Below, one piece after another: positions 1-6,305 of a DNA stretch of 13,155 nt (its first letter is position 1; every line of letters starts with the position of its first letter). Made by a program: the position numbers and the translations under genes. Source of the stretch: Candidatus Gastranaerophilales bacterium. GTDB lineage: Bacteria > Cyanobacteriota > Vampirovibrionia > Gastranaerophilales > JAILCC01. The stretch spans positions 1 through 13,155 of the forward strand of contig JAKSUS010000012.1 of NCBI GenBank assembly GCA_024408745.1. Reading direction: 5' to 3'. The notes below the pieces were generated by a model. It did no database searches and had not been told where the DNA came from. It was given only the letters and a program-made list of their open reading frames with translations.

Positions 1-111
1 TTATCCAATATTGGATAATTTTTGAAGAAATTTTTTGAAAAATTTTTCAAAAAAAAGCATGCTTTTCATGAAAAAAGGCATGCCCGAGCATGGGTTTTTC
101 GCATGGACATG
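1..111. repeat. Palindrome cluster with six CATG sites
   Basis: Several perfect palindromes lie side by side. One is 18 bp at 1-18 (TTATCC... mirrored). One is 24 bp of A/T with a GAAAAATTTTTC core at 31-54. One is 14 bp with a GCATGC core at 53-66. A hairpin follows: CATGC at 79-83, loop CCGA, GCATG at 88-92, flanked by a GG/GG mismatch and an A-run/T-run pair. CATG occurs at 58, 67, 79, 89, 102 and 108. No reading frame of note crosses this stretch. It could be an intergenic repeat element, a terminator region of an upstream gene, or a protein-binding array; the sequence alone does not decide. Confidence 0.55.
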
Positions 112-143
112 AAAAATGAAGTATTTAACTGTAATTTGCACAT

Positions 144-165
144 TTTGTTAAGTTATATTAACAAA
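144..165. repeat. Inverted repeat, 8-bp arms
   Basis: The arms TTTGTTAA (144-151) and TTAACAAA (158-165) are exact reverse complements separated by 6 bp. The spacing and symmetry would suit a dimeric repressor site or a short RNA hairpin. It sits in the 360-bp gene-free left end, with no gene start close by on either strand inside the window, so its target is unknown. Confidence 0.35.
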
Positions 166-240
166 GTATATACAAAATATAGCAATTTTTTATACTAAAT
201 TGTTTTTAATAAAGTATGAGAGCTGAGAAACCCACACATT

Positions 241-282
241 AAGAGAGAATTTTAAAGAGAGAATTAAAAAGAGAATTTTAAA
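241..282. repeat. Three tandem copies of an AAGAGAGAATTTTA-like unit
   Basis: Copies start at 241, 255 and 269. The first two are 14 bp apart and share AAGAGAGAATT; the third lacks one GA. Just downstream, 301-326 holds a second short run of TTATCC/TTTATCCC/TTTACCC steps with a period near 10 bp. No gene is visible between 1 and 360. This repeat tract lies directly ahead of the terminator at 327-359, so it would form the 3' part of whatever rightward transcript ends there. Confidence 0.4.
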
Positions 283-326
283 TTACATTATACCTTATAT
301 TTATCCTATTTATCCCTATTTACCCG

Positions 327-359
327 CCCGCAAGAATTAATAATACTTTCGGGTTTTTT
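327..359 (+). terminator. Intrinsic terminator, rightward
   Basis: Arm CCCG-x-AAG-x-ATT (327-338) pairs with AAT-x-CTT-x-CGGG (342-353) around a 3-nt loop, with two mismatches, and six T residues follow (354-359). The T-run is on the plus strand only, so it ends rightward transcription. The only gene next to it runs leftward and stops at 361. The terminator therefore belongs to a gene upstream of the window or to a non-coding transcript in 1-326. Confidence 0.6.
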
Positions 360-360
360 A

Positions 361-1026
361 TTATATTTTAATAGACGGATTATTATATAAGCCTTTGAAA
401 GTAACAGTTTTGGAGGGAGCAGTTAAGTTATCAAATTTATATTTTTTGTAATCAAGATTGCCGTAATTCGGATTAAGATTAACATGTCTTTCTTTAATCA
501 ATTCTTTTTTCTGAACAACACTTGCTAATTTATTTCTTATGAGTGGTGTGCAAATATTGTTTGAAAGAATTGCACCGACAATACCGGTTAAAACTCCCAT
601 GCCCTCAATAGCATCATCAGCAGTTTTAACATCAAATGATGTGCCGACTTTTTTAATATGTTTAATAAAAGCCGATTTCATTTCCGAGATACTGCCTTTT
701 GGCACTTTAAAATTCTCGGTTAATTTTGCAATAGATTTAGGCAAAATACGTTTATTCAGGATTAATTTTTTACCAAAATCAGTTGCTTTTGAAGATATAA
801 ACCAAAATAACGTAACATTGGCTATACCGTCTATAATCTCTTGCGGGATAAGGAATTTCTTCTCTTTGGAAGGTATTTTATCATTGAAAATAATTGCACA
901 TGTTTGAGCTAAACTTGATAAAGCCCAACCTGCAACGGCAACATTTTTTAAGAAATTTGCACGATCTGCAATTCCCTGTTGACAAAAATGAGTAAAAATT
1001 CTTTTTCCTAAATTAACTATACTCAT
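361..1026 (-). CDS. Small multi-helix membrane protein, unknown function
   Basis: This is a 221-residue protein I cannot assign to a named family. Hydrophobic stretches lie at about residues 26-48, 58-80 and 140-165, separated by Lys-rich segments, so an integral membrane protein is likely. No cleavable signal peptide is evident. The C-terminal tail is Asn/Tyr/Lys-rich and contains T-V-T-F-K-G near residues 207-212. The start is well supported: AGGAGG precedes the ATG at 1026 on the minus strand, and the ATG overlaps the TGA of the upstream gene by four bases (ATGA), implying translational coupling. By eye its middle aligns with that upstream neighbour (N-x3-[PD]-x-K-x-[KR]-K-[FY]-x-[IV]; later S-N-x(5)-P-L), suggesting the two arose by duplication. 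Confidence 0.7.
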   Translation of the reverse strand: MSIVNLGKRIFTHFCQQGIADRANFLKNVAVAGWALSSLAQTCAIIFNDKIPSKEKKFLIPQEIIDGIANVTLFWFISSKATDFGKKLILNKRILPKSIAKLTENFKVPKGSISEMKSAFIKHIKKVGTSFDVKTADDAIEGMGVLTGIVGAILSNNICTPLIRNKLASVVQKKELIKERHVNLNPNYGNLDYKKYKFDNLTAPSKTVTFKGLYNNPSIKI

Positions 1027-1472
1027 TTTTCCTCCTTAATGTATTTTTTAGCAAGGAAGTTTGTGCCGAGTTTTGTAAGCGGTGCATCAATTATGAAATT
1101 ACTGAATAAACAAACAGCAATCCCTAAAATGTCCCCTATTGTGTATTGCAGTATTTTTCGTGATTCCGGATTTTTCAAAGCATTCGGCAAAGTCTTTGAA
1201 ATATCAACGGATTTTAAAAGGTTGGCAGAATATTTAATTGCCAAAGAACGTACAATAACCCCGACTGTAGTTCCGACAACGATTTTGGCAATTGTTTTAC
1301 AGACAGAATATTTTCTCGTTTTCTCATCAACATTTTTATTATAATAATCAATGAAAGGCTGACTCGCAAGTGCTGAAACACCTAAAATTAAACGGTTTTC
1401 AGGACCTGCAATTTTCGTTGCACATTTAGTTAAAAAATTCATAGGCTTATCGCCTAATAATATGGGTTTCAT
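1023..1472 (-). CDS. Small membrane protein, paralogue-like partner of the downstream gene
   Basis: This is a 149-residue protein with no recognised family. Hydrophobic segments lie at about residues 28-42, 58-80 and 108-130, with a Lys-rich C-terminus (KKYIKEEK). The ATG at 1472 has GGAAGG about 12 bases upstream, rather far. A second in-frame ATG at 1442 would give a 139-residue protein beginning MNFLTK, so the start is not certain. The gene is first in a two-gene unit and ends with a four-base overlap into the next one. Shared architecture and the short common motif suggest two subunits of one membrane assembly, but no partner or substrate can be named. About 150 bp of AT-rich DNA without a clear promoter lies upstream (1473-1626). 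Confidence 0.68.
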   Translation of the reverse strand: MKPILLGDKPMNFLTKCATKIAGPENRLILGVSALASQPFIDYYNKNVDEKTRKYSVCKTIAKIVVGTTVGVIVRSLAIKYSANLLKSVDISKTLPNALKNPESRKILQYTIGDILGIAVCLFSNFIIDAPLTKLGTNFLAKKYIKEEK

Positions 1473-1626
1473 GATTTTATACTGCCTTCCGCATGTATTA
1501 AAACAAAAAACCTTAAAAATTTGCTATCAGAATAAAAATTAATAATTTATTTGAGAAATAGTAACAGGAATGTTTGAGAATTTTATTTATTAAAAAATCT
1601 TTTTGTGTATAAAATTGCATCCTTGA

Positions 1627-2085
1627 TTAATGTTTGGTTGTAAAATAACGAATGTAATCATTAATTATTTCGCCAAATATTCTTAATGAGCAATCTATTG
1701 GTGCATGGCACACATCCTCTATAGCATTAGGCTTTTCTCCAGTTCTATAAAAACCATACATTACACAATTCGCATAATTTCTACTGTACCCTTCAATAGT
1801 ATTAAAGATTAATCCATGGTCTATAATTGGTCTTTCCTTTATGCAAATTCTTTCAATAGGGCAAAAACCAAGTGTTATCTTATCTTGGCTACAAATATTT
1901 TTGTGCCTATTATTGCCTAATAATTCTTCTGGAATTTTGTATTCTTCTAGTTCTTTTACACCACAATCAGGACTACATCCTAATCCTTCAACCGCTATTA
2001 GTGTAGCAAAAAATTCATTATCTTTTAAAATTTTTATACCGAAGTTTGGTAAGTAGTTTGTATTACCTATATTATTTACTTCCAT
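1627..2085 (-). CDS. Cys-rich orphan protein with N-terminal NFG leader
   Basis: This 152-residue protein matches no family I recognise. It has eight cysteines (37, 41, 65, 75, 81, 107, 126, 132), including a C-x3-C and a C-x5-C spacing, which could bind metal or form disulfides. No signal peptide or membrane span is seen. Residues 1-19 form a leader, M-E-V-N-x-I ending N-Y-x2-N-F-G-I-K-I, that closely matches the leader of the neighbouring gene at 2133-2804 although the rest of the two proteins differs. The ATG at 2085 is preceded by only a weak GGAA ribosome site. The gene lies 47 bp downstream of that neighbour on the same strand, so the two may be co-transcribed. Confidence 0.68.
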   Translation of the reverse strand: MEVNNIGNTNYLPNFGIKILKDNEFFATLIAVEGLGCSPDCGVKELEEYKIPEELLGNNRHKNICSQDKITLGFCPIERICIKERPIIDHGLIFNTIEGYSRNYANCVMYGFYRTGEKPNAIEDVCHAPIDCSLRIFGEIINDYIRYFTTKH

Positions 2086-2132
2086 TTATATTCCGCTTCT
2101 TGTCGGTAGAGTGAGTTTTTAGTGTAAATTTA

Positions 2133-2804
2133 TTAATATTTATTTCCAAATAATCTGCATAAAATAGGATGACGTTTGCGATATTCTTCTTGTCGTTTTA
2201 TTCTTCTTAGCCGATATTCAATATTTTTATTTTTTTCTATTTCAAGTAATCTTGGTGCTTCTTCATCCAGCCCTTTGAATATTTCATATTTTTGTTGGAT
2301 TAATTTTTTGTCATTCGGAAAATCGGCTATTATTTTATCCAAATTATTTTTTAATTCCCCTTTTTGGGCAAGAGATTCAATAACGCATGCTATAAGTTCA
2401 CTGTGTGCCGTATTTAATGCAATATTAAGGATGTTTTCATGATGATCATTAATGATAGGATGTGGTACTTTACGGCTCGGATACCAGCAATCCCCATATG
2501 AATCGCCGGAAGAGTATTCATGTGAATATGTCATATCTCCTAATGTATATTTAAGTTTAAAATCTACTGAATATCCGTCAAAATAACCGCGATATCCATA
2601 TTCTTTATTTGCTGTAAATTCTGCCATCTCTACTTTTTCGGAACCAGATTTTTTTATGGTTGATAAAACATCAGGAGTATTACTAAATAATTTTGTTCTA
2701 TCATTGCCGATTTGATCTGATATACTGACCAATGCTTTATCTCCAATTTTCATGCCAAAATTTTGTTTGTAATTTTGTAAACTTGAAATACCATTGACTT
2801 TCAT
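2133..2804 (-). CDS. Orphan protein with N-terminal NFG leader and basic C-terminus
   Basis: This 223-residue protein has no recognised family. The start is the ATG at 2804: AAAGGAAG (2809-2816 on the complement) sits at good distance, and the resulting N-terminus M-K-V-N-G-I with N-Y-x2-N-F-G-M-K-I at residues 11-20 matches the leader of the downstream gene. An upstream in-frame TTG at 2828 would add eight residues but has no ribosome site. After the leader comes a Tyr/Gly-rich, probably beta-rich part (about 60-110), then a helical part (about 120-190) and an Arg/Lys-rich helix (about 190-213) ending near a Cys. No membrane span is seen, so it is probably soluble or peripherally membrane- or nucleic-acid-associated. 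The function is unknown. Confidence 0.7.
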   Translation of the reverse strand: MKVNGISSLQNYKQNFGMKIGDKALVSISDQIGNDRTKLFSNTPDVLSTIKKSGSEKVEMAEFTANKEYGYRGYFDGYSVDFKLKYTLGDMTYSHEYSSGDSYGDCWYPSRKVPHPIINDHHENILNIALNTAHSELIACVIESLAQKGELKNNLDKIIADFPNDKKLIQQKYEIFKGLDEEAPRLLEIEKNKNIEYRLRRIKRQEEYRKRHPILCRLFGNKY

Positions 2805-2834
2805 TCTTCTTCCTTTCATATTAGACAATTTTTT

Positions 2835-2862
2835 AATTTATGATTGCACTAAAACACATCAA
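2835..2862 (-). promoter_or_regulatory. Possible promoter for the NFG-leader gene pair
   Basis: On the minus strand TTGATG (2857-2862) and TAAATT (2835-2840) are separated by 16 bp and lie about 30-55 bp upstream of the ATG at 2804. The -10 element is a weak match, so this is tentative. Confidence 0.3.
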
Positions 2863-2919
2863 AAAAAATTTTGCTATTTGTTGAAAAATAACTTGTAAAT
2901 AATTTTTATATGACATAGA

Positions 2920-2972
2920 AGTTGTGTAGGTTGATTCCTGACCAAGCGATATAATACTGAATATTCACAACT
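2920..2972. repeat. Long-loop inverted repeat
   Basis: AGTTGTG (2920-2926) is complementary to CACAACT (2966-2972), with a 39-bp interval that contains a TATAAT (2950-2955). On the plus strand the 3' arm is followed by CTTTT, which is too short a T-run for a confident terminator. It lies between the tRNA and the NFG-leader gene pair. It may be a small structured RNA, or chance in AT-rich DNA. Confidence 0.25.
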
Positions 2973-3006
2973 CTTTTAAATCAGACCATTCTTTTTTCAT
3001 AAAAAA

Positions 3007-3080
3007 TATCCGTGGCGGGATTCGAACCCACGACATTCATCTTAGGAGGATGACGTTCTATCCTGCTGAACTACACGGAC
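3007..3080 (-). tRNA. tRNA-Arg (anticodon CCT)
   Basis: A complete 74-nt cloverleaf can be folded by hand. The acceptor stem GTCCGTG pairs with CACGGAT (G-U at the first pair). The D-stem is GTTC/GAAC, the anticodon stem TCATC/GATGA with loop CTCCTAA, and the T-stem GTGGG/CCCGC with loop TTCGAAT; the discriminator is A. The anticodon CCT (3044-3046) reads codon AGG, so the amino acid is arginine; the D-loop A20 and A73 fit arginine identity. The 3' CCA is not encoded. The gene is transcribed leftward, away from kdsD. Confidence 0.95.
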
Positions 3081-3091
3081 TTATCGACTTT

Positions 3092-3120
3092 ATAATATTA
3101 TAAATTGCTTAATTTTGCAA
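3092..3120 (-). promoter_or_regulatory. Promoter of the tRNA-Arg gene
   Basis: On the minus strand TTGCAA (3115-3120) and TATTAT (3092-3097) are spaced by 17 bp, with the -10 ending 11 bp before the mature tRNA 5' end. This is the expected geometry for a short tRNA leader. Confidence 0.5.
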
Positions 3121-3214
3121 TTTTATATTACCGGTTTCAACATATAAAATTAAAGCAATATTAATTATATTTTTTCTTTAACTTTACAATTAAGCCAACT
3201 GATTATTATTGTTT

Positions 3215-3220
3215 TATAAT
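3215..3220 (+). promoter_or_regulatory. -10 element upstream of kdsD
   Basis: A perfect TATAAT lies 33 bp ahead of the kdsD ATG. The best -35 is poor (TTAAGC at 3190-3195, 19-bp spacing), so strength or activator dependence is open. It would drive the kdsD-kdsC-leuA operon and is divergent from the tRNA promoter. Confidence 0.4.
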
Positions 3221-3253
3221 GATATTAACGAAGTATTATTTGGAGAAAAATAT

Positions 3254-4243
3254 ATGATTTTATCTGAGGAAACGGAAAATATAAGCATTTTAAACAGCGC
3301 AAAAGAAGTTTTGGACATAGAAAGTAAATCAGTTGCTAAATTAGTGGAAAGATTAGATAAATCTTTCGTTGAAGCAATTAACATTTTATATGCGTGCAAA
3401 GGTCGTGTTGTTATTTCTGGTATGGGAAAATCAGGACTTGTCGGAAGAAAAATTGCCGCAACTTTATCAAGCACAGGCACTCCGTCATACTTTTTACACC
3501 CTGCAGAATCAACTCACGGTGACAGCGGAATTTTGACAAAAGATGATGTCGTTATTGCTATTTCAAACAGCGGTGAAACGGAAGAATTATTAAAATTATT
3601 GCCTATTATAAAAAGAATGGGAATTCAGATTATCGCTCTTGTCGGTAATACAAGTTCAACTTTAGGCGACAGAAGTGATGTTGTTTTAGATGTCGGAGTT
3701 GAAAAAGAAGCATGTCCGCTTAACAAAGCACCAACGGCAAGCACAACAGCAACATTGGCAATGGGTGATGCTTTGGCAATTTGTTTATTGAAAAAACGCG
3801 GTTTTACAAAAGAAGATTTCTTATTGTTCCACCCGTCAGGTTCCTTGGGCAAAGGTTTTTTATACACTGTTAAAGAACTTATGCACTCTGATTTTGAACT
3901 GCCTGTTATTAATGCAACCGATAAATTTACCGATGCAATTCAAATCATTACCGAAAAACATCTTGGTATCGGTGTTGTTACTGATGATGCAGGGAAAACA
4001 GTAGGAGTTGTTTCAGATGGTGATATAAGACGTGCCATTATGAAGGAGAATGATGCTCAAAATCTTTTGGTTAAAGATGTTATGAATTCTAACCCTAAAT
4101 ATATTGAAGAAAGAGATTTAGCGGCAAAAGCACTACAAATTATGGAAAAATACTCAATTACATCTTTACTTGTTAATGATGAAAACGGTAAACCAAAAGG
4201 TATTATTCACATTCACGATTTATTGAAAGCGGGAGTAGCATAA
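3254..4243 (+). CDS. kdsD: Arabinose-5-phosphate isomerase (SIS + two CBS domains)
   Basis: The enzyme interconverts D-ribulose 5-phosphate and D-arabinose 5-phosphate in the cytoplasm, the entry step of Kdo synthesis for LPS. The 329-residue length matches E. coli KdsD (328). The SIS domain covers about residues 45-185, with G-M-G-K-S-G, a Thr/Pro-rich S-T-G-T-P, S-N-S-G-E and K-E-A-C-P-L. The residues equivalent to the E. coli catalytic set are present at nearly identical positions: K59, E111, E152 and H193. Two CBS domains follow (about 208-265 and 275-329), ending H-D-L-L-K-A-G. The ATG at 3254 is chosen because GGAG (3242-3245) precedes it. A longer TTG start at 3209 would lie over the TATAAT box. 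GutQ is the only close alternative, but the neighbouring kdsC favours kdsD. Confidence 0.95.
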   Translation: MILSEETENISILNSAKEVLDIESKSVAKLVERLDKSFVEAINILYACKGRVVISGMGKSGLVGRKIAATLSSTGTPSYFLHPAESTHGDSGILTKDDVVIAISNSGETEELLKLLPIIKRMGIQIIALVGNTSSTLGDRSDVVLDVGVEKEACPLNKAPTASTTATLAMGDALAICLLKKRGFTKEDFLLFHPSGSLGKGFLYTVKELMHSDFELPVINATDKFTDAIQIITEKHLGIGVVTDDAGKTVGVVSDGDIRRAIMKENDAQNLLVKDVMNSNPKYIEERDLAAKALQIMEKYSITSLLVNDENGKPKGIIHIHDLLKAGVA

Positions 4244-4245
4244 AA

Positions 4246-4767
4246 ATGGGATTAGATTTTCAAAAAATAAAATTATTGGCACTTGATGTTGACGGTGTTT
4301 TAACAGACGGCTCTATTTCATACACAAATGCAGGTCAGGAAATAAAAACCTTTAACGTTAAAGACGGACAGGGAATTGTAATGCTTACAAAATTAGGCAT
4401 TGATGTTGCAATAATTACGGCAAGAAATTCAACGATTGTTCAGAAAAGAGCAACTGATTTAGGTATTCAGCATGTTTTTCAGGGTGTTACAGACAAACTT
4501 GAAAAATTGGAAGAATTAAGAACAACTTTGAATTTAACTTATAATGAAATTGCATACATGGGTGATGATTTGCCAGATATTCCTATTTTAAATGTTGTCG
4601 GTATAAAAGCATGTCCGAATGATGCAATTTTAGATGTAAAAAAACTTTGTAATTTTAAATCAACCAAAGACGGCGGAAAAGGCGCAGTAAGAGAATTAAC
4701 AGACCAAATCTATTATCCCGCAAAATTAAGAGTTGATAAAAAACCAATTGAATTAAAACCGATGTAG
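4246..4767 (+). CDS. kdsC: 3-deoxy-D-manno-octulosonate-8-phosphate phosphatase
   Basis: This HAD-family phosphatase hydrolyses Kdo-8-phosphate to Kdo and phosphate in the cytoplasm. It has 173 residues, normal for KdsC. Motif I is D-V-D-G-V-L-T-D-G with D14 (nucleophile) and D16; motif II is the T in I-T-A-R (T58); motif III is K84; motif IV is G-D-D-L-P-D (D107, D108, D111). The C-terminal G-G-K-G-A-V-R-E typical of KdsC is present at about 143-150. No large cap domain is found, as expected for this tetrameric type. It starts two bases after the kdsD stop, with GGAG inside the end of kdsD as ribosome site, so the two are certainly one operon. kdsA and kdsB are not in this window. Confidence 0.95.
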   Translation: MGLDFQKIKLLALDVDGVLTDGSISYTNAGQEIKTFNVKDGQGIVMLTKLGIDVAIITARNSTIVQKRATDLGIQHVFQGVTDKLEKLEELRTTLNLTYNEIAYMGDDLPDIPILNVVGIKACPNDAILDVKKLCNFKSTKDGGKGAVRELTDQIYYPAKLRVDKKPIELKPM

Positions 4768-4783
4768 TTTAGGAGTTAAGAAA

Positions 4784-6304
4784 ATGAATACAAGAAAACC
4801 TTTCTTTTTTGATTCAACTTTGCGTGACGGAAATCAGGCATTAAAAAAGCCTTGGAATTTAAAAGAAAAAGAATTTATATTTGATTTACTTCTAAAATTA
4901 GGTGTGCAGGCAGTTGAAGTCGGATTCCCGGGTTCCTGCGATATGGATTTTGAAACCTGTCAAAAATTAGCTTCACTTGCTAATGACAAAACCGTTGTTT
5001 GCGGCTTGGCAAGAGCGGTTGAAAGAGATATTAACCTTGCTTATGATGCAATTAAAAATGCTAAAAAACCGAGAATTCATACATTTATTGCTTTAGCACC
5101 ATTTAATATGAAATACGTTTTGCAAAAAGAACCTGATGACGTTAAAAAACTCGCCATTGATGCGGTAAAACATGCAAAATCTTTAATCGGTGAAAACGGT
5201 GATGTTCAGTTTTCGGTTGAACACTTTGGTGACTGCATAGACAATATGCCTTTTGTAATTGATACTTTAAAAGAAGTTGTAGAAGCAGGCGCAACAACAA
5301 TTAACCTTCCAAATACCGTTGAAAGAACAAACCCGATGAATTTTGTAAAAAGAGTTTCGCAGGTTGTTCAGGAATTACCTGAAAACATTATTATTGCTGT
5401 TCATTGTCATAATGATTTAGGAATGGCGACGGCTACAACGGTTGAAAGTTATTTTGCGGGAGCAACTCAATTAGAAGGTTGTTTAAACGGTTTAGGTGAA
5501 AGAGCAGGCAACATGAATATTTACGAAGTTGCGGTTGCACTTCATAATTGCGGTGTTGATGTTCCTTTGAATTTAAAAGAAATATATGAAACTGCTTTAA
5601 CTATTGCTGAAAAATCAGGTGTTCCGATTTATGAAAAAGCACCATTAATCGGACTTGACTCACTTGCACACAGAAGCGGTATCCATCAAGATGGTGCAAT
5701 AAAAACCAAAGATATGGAAAAAGGAGCATACAGACCAATTCATCCTTCTTTAATCGGTCGTGATGATGAAAAAGTCGGCTTCACAAGTCAATCAGGCAAA
5801 ACCGCAATTTACGAAATCATCAAAACCGCAGGTTATCCTATCACAATGGAAGAAGCTATCCGTATTACTCCCGCTATCAAAGAAGCAGCCGAAAAAGTCG
5901 GCGAACTCCCGACAAGATACATTACGGATATTTACTTTAAAGAAGTATTTAAGATCAAAGGTCCGTTTGAACTTATTAAATTTTCTAAAATTACAGACGG
6001 CAAATTCAGAGTTGAATTTAAGCACAATAATAAGAAATATAATGTTGTCGGTGAGGATAACGGTCCGTTGTCTGCTTGTTTGAATGCACTTTCAAAAGCA
6101 GGTTTCCCGCAAAAACTTATTCACTATGAACAGGTTGCAATTGACGGTGAAATTAAGGGTGTTAGTGCTGATGCAATGACGGGTTTAAAACGTGAAGTAC
6201 CGACAGGACATGTTGTGACCTGCAGAGGCTTGCACACAAGTACAGCACAAGCCAATATTCTTGCACTCTTTAACGGATTGAATTTAATTGAAGGGTTAAA
6301 ATAG
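4784..6304 (+). CDS. leuA: 2-isopropylmalate synthase-type enzyme
   Basis: This DRE-TIM metallolyase probably condenses acetyl-CoA with 2-oxoisovalerate to 2-isopropylmalate, the first committed step of leucine synthesis. The N-terminal barrel carries D-S-T-L-R-D-G-N-Q (10-18) with metal ligand D10 and catalytic R14. H-C-H-N-D-L-G gives ligands H207 and H209, and G-E-R-A-G-N gives N243. H-R-S-G-I-H-Q-D-G (296-304) is typical of LeuA. About residues 385-506 form a C-terminal domain of the LeuA allosteric type, so leucine feedback is expected. The N-Q-A-L wording of the first motif resembles the divergent LeuA2-like branch more than E. coli LeuA; citramalate or homocitrate synthase is less likely but not excluded. 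AGGAG (4771-4775) precedes the ATG, 16 bp after kdsC, so it is the third gene of that operon. Confidence 0.82.
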   Translation: MNTRKPFFFDSTLRDGNQALKKPWNLKEKEFIFDLLLKLGVQAVEVGFPGSCDMDFETCQKLASLANDKTVVCGLARAVERDINLAYDAIKNAKKPRIHTFIALAPFNMKYVLQKEPDDVKKLAIDAVKHAKSLIGENGDVQFSVEHFGDCIDNMPFVIDTLKEVVEAGATTINLPNTVERTNPMNFVKRVSQVVQELPENIIIAVHCHNDLGMATATTVESYFAGATQLEGCLNGLGERAGNMNIYEVAVALHNCGVDVPLNLKEIYETALTIAEKSGVPIYEKAPLIGLDSLAHRSGIHQDGAIKTKDMEKGAYRPIHPSLIGRDDEKVGFTSQSGKTAIYEIIKTAGYPITMEEAIRITPAIKEAAEKVGELPTRYITDIYFKEVFKIKGPFELIKFSKITDGKFRVEFKHNNKKYNVVGEDNGPLSACLNALSKAGFPQKLIHYEQVAIDGEIKGVSADAMTGLKREVPTGHVVTCRGLHTSTAQANILALFNGLNLIEGLK

Positions 6305-6305
6305 T

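Noticed and set aside
1..360. A CRISPR array
   Set aside because: Repeats are short (8-14 bp), adjacent or irregular, without equal-length unique spacers, and no cas gene is present.
539..1344. Plus-strand open frames opposite the membrane gene pair
   Set aside because: They lack ribosome sites and protein-like composition and lie fully within the two better supported minus-strand genes.
2805..2828. An 8-residue extension of the NFG-leader protein from a TTG
   Set aside because: The ribosome site AAAGGAAG lies inside this extension and serves the ATG at 2804, which also restores the leader match with the neighbour.
3209..3253. A 15-residue N-terminal extension of KdsD from a TTG
   Set aside because: The TTG has no ribosome site and overlaps the TATAAT at 3215-3220; the ATG at 3254 has GGAG and gives the normal family length.
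5760..6083. Open frames in other frames within leuA
   Set aside because: leuA is intact with all catalytic motifs in its own frame; these are by-products of its codon use.
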